From contig JABHKC010000217.1 of assembly GCA_018692315.1 (NCBI GenBank), positions 1 to 46,387 on the forward strand: a stretch of DNA of 46,387 bases, written 5' to 3'. Shown here piece by piece: positions 36,306 through 43,324 of this stretch. Position 1 is the first letter of the stretch. Every line of letters starts with the position of its first letter. Below the pieces are notes generated by a model, which was given only the letters and a program-made list of their open reading frames with translations, made no database searches and was not told the DNA's origin. Both the position numbers and the translations under genes were made by a program. The stretch comes from Bacteroidota bacterium. GTDB lineage: Bacteria > Bacteroidota > Bacteroidia > Bacteroidales > JABHKC01.

Positions 36306-37109
36306 ATGGACATTAAAAAAATTTGTGAACAAACAAAATCTTTGGCCATTGAAGTTGGTGGATTTATCCGCCAGGAATCAGGAAAAATAACAAAAGAATT
36401 AATTGAAGTAAAAGGCTTGCACGATTTTGTAACATATGTTGACAAAAACGCTGAAGAAAAAATTGTTGCAGGTTTGCAAAAGATTTTACCCCAAGCCGGA
36501 TATATTGTCGAAGAAGGGAGCATTGTTAGAGAAGGAGAAAAATACAATTGGATAGTAGATCCGCTTGATGGGACTACAAACTTTATTCATAATATTCCCC
36601 CATACGCCGTCAGCATTGCTTTGATGGAAGATGAAAAAATTATTATGGGAGTTGTTTACGAAATTTCACAAAACGAATGTTTTTATTCATGGAAAGGGGC
36701 ACCTGCTTTCTTAAATGGAAAAGAAATAGAAGTTTCAAATAAGAAGAAATTGATGGATTCGTTTTTAGCAACAGGTTTTCCATATTACGATTATTCAAAA
36801 TTGAATGCGTATATGAAAAGTATGGAAGAACTTCTTAAAACAACCATAGGAATCAGAAGGCTTGGCTCGGCTGCTACAGACCTGATTTATGTTGCCTGTG
36901 GCAGGTTCGATGCCTTTTACGAATATAGTTTAAGTCCTTGGGACGTTGCTGCCGGTGCATTTATAGTAGAACAAGCCGGCGGAAAAGTCAGCGATTTTTG
37001 TGGAGGAAACAATTATATATTTGGGAAAGAAATTATAGCTACCAACGAATTTATTTTTGAAGAATTTCTGCATATATTGAAAAAATATTTTAATTTAAGA
37101 AATTGTTGA
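36306..37109 (+). CDS. Inositol-1-monophosphatase family protein (SuhB-like)
   Basis: 267-residue Mg-dependent phosphatase. Metal ligands are clear: Glu69 and Glu70 in VEEGS, the motif DPLDGTTNF with Asp85 and Asp88, and WDVAAG with Asp213. The blocks RRLGSAATDLIYVACGRFDAFYE and AGGKVSDF are typical of the family. It may hydrolyse inositol phosphate or another sugar phosphate; the family also includes PAP and fructose bisphosphate phosphatases, so the exact substrate is open. It starts 21 bp after the T9SS cargo gene and is probably read through from it. A small hairpin (37137-37154) follows. Confidence 0.92.
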   Translation: MDIKKICEQTKSLAIEVGGFIRQESGKITKELIEVKGLHDFVTYVDKNAEEKIVAGLQKILPQAGYIVEEGSIVREGEKYNWIVDPLDGTTNFIHNIPPYAVSIALMEDEKIIMGVVYEISQNECFYSWKGAPAFLNGKEIEVSNKKKLMDSFLATGFPYYDYSKLNAYMKSMEELLKTTIGIRRLGSAATDLIYVACGRFDAFYEYSLSPWDVAAGAFIVEQAGGKVSDFCGGNNYIFGKEIIATNEFIFEEFLHILKKYFNLRNC

Positions 37110-37136
37110 TATTTAAATATGTGGATTTTTAGAATA

Positions 37137-37154
37137 GAAAATCTTGAGATTTTC
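37137..37154. promoter_or_regulatory. Hairpin over the upstream promoter element of the lipid A deacylase gene
   Basis: GAAAATC (37137-37143) and GATTTTC (37148-37154) enclose TTGA, which lies 22 nt before the -7 box and could be its -33 element. It may be a weak terminator for the phosphatase gene, an operator, or chance. Confidence 0.3.
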
Positions 37155-37169
37155 AGGAGTTTTGCAAAT

Positions 37170-37177
37170 TATATTTG
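37170..37177 (+). promoter_or_regulatory. Bacteroidota -7 promoter box (TATATTTG)
   Basis: Exact TAnnTTTG match 52 nt upstream of the TTG start at 37230. Confidence 0.5.
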
Positions 37178-37229
37178 AAAATTGTTTGAAAAAGTTAACG
37201 CAACCCAATGAAATGAACATTCTTGTATT

Positions 37230-38321
37230 TTGAAAAAATTCCTTTTTATATTATTAATATTATACTTTTCCGTAGCCAAAGCTCAAAAGAGAAACAGATT
37301 TATTCAGTTCGATAACATAGAATATAAATTTAACTATGGAACTATTGCACCCCATCGTTCATCAATCAGATATTTGCAAAGAGGACATATCCCATCTTTC
37401 GAAATAATACTTAGTCAGCAAAAAAATGGGGAAAAACTATGGGAACAATTATTCCGTTATCCAACAGTTGGTTTAGGTTATTATTTCTCATATTTGAACT
37501 ATCCTGAAGTGTTGGGAAATGCTCATGCTCTATTTACATTTATTAATGTTCCATTGCTAAAATTCACCAGATATTCAATAAACTACAATCTTGCCTTTGG
37601 AGTATCATATATCACTAAACCATTTGACATTGACAAGAATTACTATAATGTGGCAATTGGTTCGAATGCTAACGTTTACCTAAATTTTGCGATCGATCAG
37701 AAAATTCGTTTGTCAAAAAAGCTTGAATTGCTCTTAGGAATCGGATTAACGCACTATTCAAATGGTTCGATAAAAAAACCAAATCTCGGACTAAATATAT
37801 TATCTGCTCAGACAGGAATTAAATATTTTTTTTCAAAGGAAGAAAAACCGAAAATCATTACCCAAAAACCAAAAATTCAAAATCCATACAATTTTCAAAT
37901 AGTCTATTCTGCCGGTTATAAAAGAATATATCCGCCCGGAGAAAATATATTTTTAACTTCATCGCTAACATTTGATGCTGAAAGAGCAATTTTCATAAAA
38001 TATGGACTTGGTTTAGGTTTTGACATTTTTTACAATAGCTCGCTTTACGAAAAACTCAAAAAAGAAAATGTCGAAAATCTATCCAAACTGTACAACTTTC
38101 GTGGAGGAATTCATCTCAGATACAAAATTAACTTCGGAAAACTGAGCTATTATATGCAAATTGGCTATTATTTATATACAAAATGGCAAGCAGATAGAAA
38201 CATATACAACAAGTTCGGATTAAATTATTACTTTTCTAAACACTATATTGCAAATCTGGGCGTAAAAACACATCTTGGCAAAGCCGATTTCATCGAATGG
38301 GGTTTTGGATATCGTTTTTGA
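37230..38321 (+). CDS. PagL-like lipid A 3-O-deacylase (acyloxyacyl hydrolase family)
   Basis: 363-residue outer-membrane protein. It starts with TTG: the frame has a stop at 37209-37211 and no ATG before the signal peptide (MKKFLFILLILYFSVAKAQ). The first half is a barrel with the catalytic pair His175-x-Ser177 in LTHYSNGS, the PagL motif; the family removes an acyl chain from lipid A in the outer leaflet. The second half (about 225-363) is a further set of barrel-like strands (FQIVYSAGYKRIYPPG, IHLRYKINFGKLSYYMQIGYYLY) and ends in GFGYRF, a terminal Phe barrel signal. At 363 residues it is about twice the length of Pseudomonas PagL, as in other Bacteroidota members. A MITE-like element begins 40 bp downstream. 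Confidence 0.85.
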   Translation: MKKFLFILLILYFSVAKAQKRNRFIQFDNIEYKFNYGTIAPHRSSIRYLQRGHIPSFEIILSQQKNGEKLWEQLFRYPTVGLGYYFSYLNYPEVLGNAHALFTFINVPLLKFTRYSINYNLAFGVSYITKPFDIDKNYYNVAIGSNANVYLNFAIDQKIRLSKKLELLLGIGLTHYSNGSIKKPNLGLNILSAQTGIKYFFSKEEKPKIITQKPKIQNPYNFQIVYSAGYKRIYPPGENIFLTSSLTFDAERAIFIKYGLGLGFDIFYNSSLYEKLKKENVENLSKLYNFRGGIHLRYKINFGKLSYYMQIGYYLYTKWQADRNIYNKFGLNYYFSKHYIANLGVKTHLGKADFIEWGFGYRF

Positions 38322-38360
38322 TAATTTTCAATTTACAAAAACAAATAAAGTTTTCCATTA

Positions 38361-38521
38361 AGGCTTTGCTACGAAATATGCTGACCAAAGCAAGCGAAGT
38401 TATTTTGTGCGATAACAAGGCAAAAAACACAGGCATAGCTATAGTTACGGCGAGTATTTTTAACGAAGTTTGCGTGCAAAAGTGCAAGCTTGAATGGGCA
38501 AGTTATTTCTTTGCAATGCCT
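38361..38521. mobile_element. MITE-like 161-bp element
   Basis: The ends are inverted copies: AGGCTTTGCTACGAAATA (38361-38378) and, on the minus strand, AGGCATTGCAAAGAAATA (38521-38504), with 15 of 18 positions identical. The inside is less AT-rich than its surroundings and has small palindromes (GTTAT...ATAAC at 38399-38416). It contains no transposase. The right end overlaps the stop codon of the minus-strand gene. I found no second copy in the window, so mobility is inferred from structure only. Confidence 0.45.
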
Positions 38522-39062
38522 AAATATTCATCATATAAACAATTTTTTTGTTAGGAATATCGTAAATTTCCATTGCTTCTCCTAGTTCAACTCCATTTTC
38601 TGTAGCATATTCTTTAAAAGCAGGGTAAGCTTTCATGATTCCTGCAAGAATTGACAATTGATTTTTAAAAGGGAATTCAATTACAATACACTGAGATTTT
38701 TCTTTTATTCTAATATTATATTTTGCTGAAAATGGTTCAATTTTTTTCGAGTTTTCAGAATTCAAAATACAACCCAAATCGCTTCTAAGTTTGGTTATTT
38801 CCACAGTATTTGGATCGTCGTAATAAATCCCAAAACCTTGAGTAGTTTCAATACCATCAGCCAACAATGATTCGTAAATTTCGTTCTGAACAATATGAGT
38901 TTTACTATAATCGCCTATGTGTTTTTTATAAATCAATTCGTAGGGTCCCATTTCCTTTTCAACAATTTCGACAGAGGTGAAAAAACCCGAATACCAAGCA
39001 AAACTAAGTATTGTAAGTCCAATAATAACGATAATAATAAAAATCCATTTTAACACTTTCAT
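38520..39062 (-). CDS. GyrI-like domain protein with N-terminal membrane anchor
   Basis: 180 residues. A single N-terminal helix (MKVLKWIFIIIVIIGLTILSFAW) anchors it, followed by a GyrI-like/SOUL-fold ligand-binding domain (about 35-180): MGPYELIYKKHIGDYSKT, GIYYDDPNTVE, and ending EAMEIYDIPNKKIVY. GyrI-like domains bind small hydrophobic or aromatic ligands, often beside AraC-type regulators or alone. Here no DNA-binding part is present, so the role is unknown, probably on the periplasmic face. The stop codon (TAG) lies within the right end of the MITE-like element, yet the C-terminus looks complete. Confidence 0.83.
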   Translation of the reverse strand: MKVLKWIFIIIVIIGLTILSFAWYSGFFTSVEIVEKEMGPYELIYKKHIGDYSKTHIVQNEIYESLLADGIETTQGFGIYYDDPNTVEITKLRSDLGCILNSENSKKIEPFSAKYNIRIKEKSQCIVIEFPFKNQLSILAGIMKAYPAFKEYATENGVELGEAMEIYDIPNKKIVYMMNI

Positions 39063-39085
39063 AACCTTAATTTTAGTTAAAAAAT

Positions 39086-39093
39086 CAAAAATA
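39086..39093 (-). promoter_or_regulatory. Bacteroidota -7 promoter box (TATTTTTG on minus strand)
   Basis: Plus-strand CAAAAATA is an exact TAnnTTTG match on the minus strand, 23 nt upstream of the ATG at 39062. Confidence 0.55.
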
Positions 39094-39134
39094 TAAAAAT
39101 TATGTTTTTTTTATTACTTTAAACAAAAAAAAAC

Positions 39135-39142
39135 TATTTTCG
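39135..39142 (+). promoter_or_regulatory. Near-consensus -7 promoter box (TATTTTCG)
   Basis: One mismatch from TAnnTTTG, 29 nt upstream of the ATG at 39172. With the minus-strand box it forms a divergent promoter pair. Confidence 0.4.
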
Positions 39143-39171
39143 CCTCAAAATATTAATTAAATTATTGAAAA

Positions 39172-39828
39172 ATGAAGAAATTATTAACTTTTATTATTGT
39201 TTTATTTGTGGCAAATTCTATGGTTGCTCAAATTTCTGTAGGACCACGATTGGGAGTAAACATTGCTTCGCATACTTACATTTCTGATGATAAAGATATT
39301 CAGAAAGATTTTAACGACCTTTCTGGATCCATTGTTGGAGCAAGTTTTGGCGGTGTTCTCAATATTAAAAAAGATAAATCAAAAGAATTCCAACTTGAGC
39401 TACTTATGGTTCAGAAAGGAGAAAGCTTTGAAATTTTTGATGAAAAATATAAATTCAGAACAAGTTACCTGAATTTGAAACCAATGTGGAATTGGGGAGG
39501 TGGAGATAGAAGAGGAAATTGGTTTGCTTATGGACAGTTTGGACCTTATGTTGGATTTTGGATGGGCGCAAAAGATGTTGAGAGCGGCACAAAATATGAA
39601 TTTGAAGATATAGATACGGAATATAAAGAACTAAGACATATAAGGTTCGATGTTGGGATTTCTATTGGAGCTGGTTTTAAATACAAAGTGGGACCGGGTT
39701 ATATAGATTTTAATCCTCGCTTTTCGCATGGTTTTGCTCCACAAATAATTGATGATATGAAATCTTACTGGACAGCAAACTTAAACAGAAACTTTAGTCT
39801 GAATTTTGGATATTTGATAGAATTATAA
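39172..39828 (+). CDS. Outer-membrane beta-barrel protein (PorT-like barrel family)
   Basis: 218 residues with a signal peptide (MKKLLTFIIVLFVANSMVAQ). The mature protein begins ISVGPRLGVNIAS, the usual first strand of the outer membrane protein beta-barrel domain found in many Bacteroidota. Further strands are FQLELLMVQKGESFEI, SYLNLKPMWNWG, WFAYGQFGPYVGFWMGA and FDVGISIGAGFKYKVG; the last strand is NFSLNFGYLIEL. Such proteins are small outer-membrane barrels of mostly unknown role. It is transcribed alone and ends at a strong terminator. Confidence 0.85.
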   Translation: MKKLLTFIIVLFVANSMVAQISVGPRLGVNIASHTYISDDKDIQKDFNDLSGSIVGASFGGVLNIKKDKSKEFQLELLMVQKGESFEIFDEKYKFRTSYLNLKPMWNWGGGDRRGNWFAYGQFGPYVGFWMGAKDVESGTKYEFEDIDTEYKELRHIRFDVGISIGAGFKYKVGPGYIDFNPRFSHGFAPQIIDDMKSYWTANLNRNFSLNFGYLIEL

Positions 39829-39846
39829 AAATATTGAAAGTAGAAC

Positions 39847-39879
39847 AAAAAACCCACGACCAAAAATCGTGGGTTTTTT
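39847..39879. terminator. Bidirectional terminator
   Basis: Perfect 13-bp stem AAAAAACCCACGA (39847-39859) / TCGTGGGTTTTTT (39867-39879) with a 7-nt loop, lying between convergent genes. T-runs on both strands allow it to end both transcripts. Confidence 0.92.
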
Positions 39880-39883
39880 ATTT

Positions 39884-42520
39884 CTACACTTTTAGTCCCA
39901 TAATTAAAATATCATCGACTTGTTCGAAATCTCCTTTCCAGTTTTCCAAAGTATTTTCAATAATTATCCTTTGCGCTTTCATTGGCAGATTACTATTTGT
40001 TACTATTAGCTCTTTAAATTGTTTGGTTTTGAATTTTTTGCCATTTCTCCAACCAAACTGGTCTATATAACCATCGGAAAACATATAAAACCTATCCCCT
40101 TTTTCAATTAGAATTTTTTTACTAGTAAACAGTTTTTTATCGTGCGGATGTACGCCTATCGGCATTCTGTCTGCCTTATAAACTTTAAGGTTGCCATCAC
40201 GAATTAGATACAGCGGATTATAAGCACCTGCAAAATCTAAAATCATATTTTTTAGGTCGAAAATACAAAGAGCCATATCCATTCCGTCTTTCGATTCAAC
40301 TTCGTTTGAAGTAGTATTTAATGATGATATTACATTTTCTCTAAGCTTAAAAAGCAGATTTTCTGCACTAATAAAGGTAGAATTATTTACCAAATCTTCC
40401 AAAGAAGCAATTCCCAGAATACTCATAAAAGCACCCGGCACGCCATGTCCGGTGCAGTCTGCTACTACAGTAATAATTTTATCTTCTTTGTACGAAATCC
40501 AATAAAAATCGCCACTTACAATATCACGGGGTTTATTTATTATAAAATATTCCTTAAAATATCTTGCCACTGAATTTTCGGATGGAAGCAAGGCAGATTG
40601 AATTTTTTGAGCATATTTTATACTATCTGTAATTCCAATGTTTTGCGACATTATCTTATCTTTTTGAATAAGAGCAATATCTCGCTGGTTTTCCATCTCG
40701 AGATGCTGATTCTTAATTTCCTCTTCTGCCATTTTAAATAAAGTTACATCAGAATCAAGAGCAACAATTTTTCTAAGATTATCATTCTTATCAAAAATTG
40801 GAGTTATTTCGCGTTTCAACCAATAGTTTTTTCCACTTACTGAAGCAAAATAAGATGTAAAATGCCCAGATTCTTTATTCTTTATGCAACTTTCAACAAT
40901 TTTTTCGTTAAGTATTGCATCCACTAAATTTGTCCCTTTTGTTTTTTTAAATTCTGCCAAAGTTTGCCCATACAATTGCTCGAAAGCATTATTTACCCAT
41001 TCTATTTCTCCATTATTATTAGCAATGATTACAGAATTATGAATTTCGCTTGCAACTATTGATAGTTTTTCTAACTCAATATTTTTAGAAATTAGCATTT
41101 CCGATTGTAATTCGAGTTTGTTTTTTTGTTCAGAAATCTTCTCATTTTTTAATTCGAGTTCACGATTTTTATTCTTTTTTAGGCGGTTTTTTTGGTATAG
41201 AAGAATGACAAAAAATGCAGTAATTATCAAACTAACAATCCCAACTGTGATTAAGGCTTTTTGCTTTTTCAACTGAATTGCATCGCGATATATCTGTTTG
41301 GATTTTATTTGTTGCTCTTTTTGAAGCTTCTCAATTTGCTTTTCATTTTTTGCGGATTTATATCTTGCCTCTAACTCAGCTATTTGCTTCAAACTAAACT
41401 CTTTGGTGATATATTCACGTTTCTGACTATAAAGCTGGTGATAGTATAGAGCTTGCTTATAATCGCCAATTAAAGAATAAACTTCTGCAAATGATTCGTA
41501 AATATTCATAATCAGAACGCCATCATTCAACATATTTGCTATAATTAGCGACTTTTCATATTCAGAAATTGCCCAAAGATTTTCGTTAAGGCCTAAATAC
41601 ATCTCAGCAATAGAATTGTATATATTAGCAATTTGTTTAGTATTTTTCAGGGCAATATAATTATGTAAAGACATATCAAAAAACTCTATTGCTTTATGAT
41701 ATTTTTTTTGGGAAGCAAAGATTTTTCCGTTGGAATATAAACTCATTGCCAATCCATTCTCATCTCCATTTGTTCTACATATTTCCAAAGCCTCATCTAA
41801 AAGCTCTTTCGCTTTTTTGTGGTCATTATCATAAATATAAATTTTTGCTAAATAATTCAAATTTTCCACAAGGTGTGTGCTATCCGACAATGTTCTGTAT
41901 ATTTCTAATGATTTTTTAAAATATTTTAATGCACTTACATAGCGTTCCTTTTTAATCATTTCTGCACCAATAATATCTTGTGTCTCAGCAATTTTATATG
42001 ACTTGCCTAATTTTTCAAATATTTTCAAAGCTTTTTTTGAATATTCTATCGAAACATTATAATTTGCCCACTTCGAAAAAATTTGTCCAATATCATTATA
42101 GCATTTTGCAATTTCTGATTGATAACCCAATTTTTCGTATATTTCAATAAGATTTTCGATATATGAAAGAACAATGATGTAATTATTGAAATAATTGTAA
42201 ACATTGATTATTAAATTATAAGTGTTTATAATATTCTCCAAAGAAATTATTTCGCCTTCGCTAAACTTTATACTTTTAGATAATTCTAATGCCTTTTTCG
42301 CATTTTTTAATGATTCTTCGGGAGAAGAACTCAGATAAAATTCGGCTATCTCATTTAGAATCAAAACCTTTTCTCTATCGTTCGATTTTGACAATATATT
42401 TTGAAGACTATCAACTTTTTGAGCCTGAAGTTCTATTGAATAGAAAGGACCGAGCAATAGCAACATAGAAAGCAAGAAAACTTTCGCAAAAATAAGCCTA
42501 ATAAATAATTCTGATTTCAT
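39884..42520 (-). CDS. TPR-PAS sensor with SpoIIE/PP2C serine phosphatase domain
   Basis: About 878 residues, starting at the second Met (42520; the first is at 42532, 4 codons longer). A signal peptide (to about 34, ending LQAQ) leads to a periplasmic array of about seven TPR units (40-355), then a coiled coil, one membrane helix (about 415-435; ALITVGIVSLIITAFFVILL), a second coiled coil, a cytoplasmic PAS domain (about 485-605) and a C-terminal SpoIIE-type PP2C phosphatase (about 635-878). The metal-binding motifs are intact: RDIVSGDFYW, VVADCTGHGVPGAFMS, SDGYIDQFG and the final DDI. Such proteins dephosphorylate anti-sigma-factor antagonists. No STAS or anti-sigma partner gene is visible here, so the target is unknown. 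It is divergent from a histidine kinase. Confidence 0.9.
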   Translation of the reverse strand: MKSELFIRLIFAKVFLLSMLLLLGPFYSIELQAQKVDSLQNILSKSNDREKVLILNEIAEFYLSSSPEESLKNAKKALELSKSIKFSEGEIISLENIINTYNLIINVYNYFNNYIIVLSYIENLIEIYEKLGYQSEIAKCYNDIGQIFSKWANYNVSIEYSKKALKIFEKLGKSYKIAETQDIIGAEMIKKERYVSALKYFKKSLEIYRTLSDSTHLVENLNYLAKIYIYDNDHKKAKELLDEALEICRTNGDENGLAMSLYSNGKIFASQKKYHKAIEFFDMSLHNYIALKNTKQIANIYNSIAEMYLGLNENLWAISEYEKSLIIANMLNDGVLIMNIYESFAEVYSLIGDYKQALYYHQLYSQKREYITKEFSLKQIAELEARYKSAKNEKQIEKLQKEQQIKSKQIYRDAIQLKKQKALITVGIVSLIITAFFVILLYQKNRLKKNKNRELELKNEKISEQKNKLELQSEMLISKNIELEKLSIVASEIHNSVIIANNNGEIEWVNNAFEQLYGQTLAEFKKTKGTNLVDAILNEKIVESCIKNKESGHFTSYFASVSGKNYWLKREITPIFDKNDNLRKIVALDSDVTLFKMAEEEIKNQHLEMENQRDIALIQKDKIMSQNIGITDSIKYAQKIQSALLPSENSVARYFKEYFIINKPRDIVSGDFYWISYKEDKIITVVADCTGHGVPGAFMSILGIASLEDLVNNSTFISAENLLFKLRENVISSLNTTSNEVESKDGMDMALCIFDLKNMILDFAGAYNPLYLIRDGNLKVYKADRMPIGVHPHDKKLFTSKKILIEKGDRFYMFSDGYIDQFGWRNGKKFKTKQFKELIVTNSNLPMKAQRIIIENTLENWKGDFEQVDDILIMGLKV

Positions 42521-42532
42521 ATTATCAGACAA

Positions 42533-43324
42533 TTTAAAATATTAATAACCATGGCATTATAAAAATATTTAATCTCAACACATTTTTAATATTCCCTTCG
42601 ATGAAAGACTAAACTAAAAATGGAAATATAGCGGTTTAAAAAGAAATTTCCTAAATCAATTCAAAAAATGTAGTAATACTTCAAAATATTCTTCAGTAAT
42701 CACGAAGCTAAAGAAAAAATAATTTTCTTTTAATCTCATCGTGTGTTCTGTAATATCTTTATTTAAAGATGATGCTACTGCCCACAAGCCGTCGCCCACC
42801 CGTCATTTTTTCTGGCCAACGCCTATAATTTTTATCTAAATTATTTTGGTGGGAACATTGTTGATAATTGTCGATAGCAATGAAATTCACGTCTTCTGCA
42901 ACTAATAGTCTCATTATTAGGCTCGTTCTAACTTTATTGCTGCGGTGGTATCGGAGAATTTTGGAAACAATGCAATTTAGCATTTTAGCTTACAGATAGC
43001 TATCACCAAAACATTTCTCTTCAATACCTCAAAAAAAGATTTAGCAATTTTTATAAAATAATTTATTTTTGATAAGATTTCTATTTTCTCCAATGCAGTA
43101 AATGCTTTTGTATTAGACAAATGAAAAAAAACAAAATATCTCAAAAAGGGATATTTCTAATTTTGAACTGTTTTCTTAGAAACTCTATTTAGTTTCATGT
43201 AACTTCTTAGTTTAAATGTAGTATTTGAAGATAATAAATTAAGATTTTCAGTTTTTTTGAAATTATTGTGTACTGTAAAATAATAATATATCTTTGAGAA
43301 TTAATAGACTAGTTATATTCAGAA
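42533..43324. other. 792-bp intergenic region between the two signalling genes
   Basis: No confident gene. Most is AT-rich. A clearly GC-richer stretch at about 42770-42830 (minus strand contains GACGGGTGGGCGACGGCTTG, with GTGGGC repeated 14 bp apart) looks foreign to its surroundings and may be part of a dispersed repeat or a decayed gene. A 74-codon minus-strand frame at 42759-42983 has no recognisable protein features. The promoter for the kinase gene lies at 43289-43296. Confidence 0.5.
43289..43296 (+). promoter_or_regulatory. Bacteroidota -7 promoter box (TATCTTTG) of the hybrid kinase gene
   Basis: Exact TAnnTTTG match 28 nt upstream of the ATG at 43325. A TTG at 43266-43268, 20 nt before the box, could serve as the -33 element. 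Confidence 0.6.

Noticed and set aside
38297-38554. 85-codon plus-strand open frame across the MITE-like element
   Set aside because: It overlaps the 3' ends of two well-supported genes, has no start signal, and its middle is the inverted-repeat element; it looks accidental.
42759-42983. 74-codon minus-strand open frame with MRLLVAED, faintly like a response regulator start
   Set aside because: After those few residues there is no receiver-domain pattern, and the frame crosses the GC-rich island. Resemblance is probably chance.
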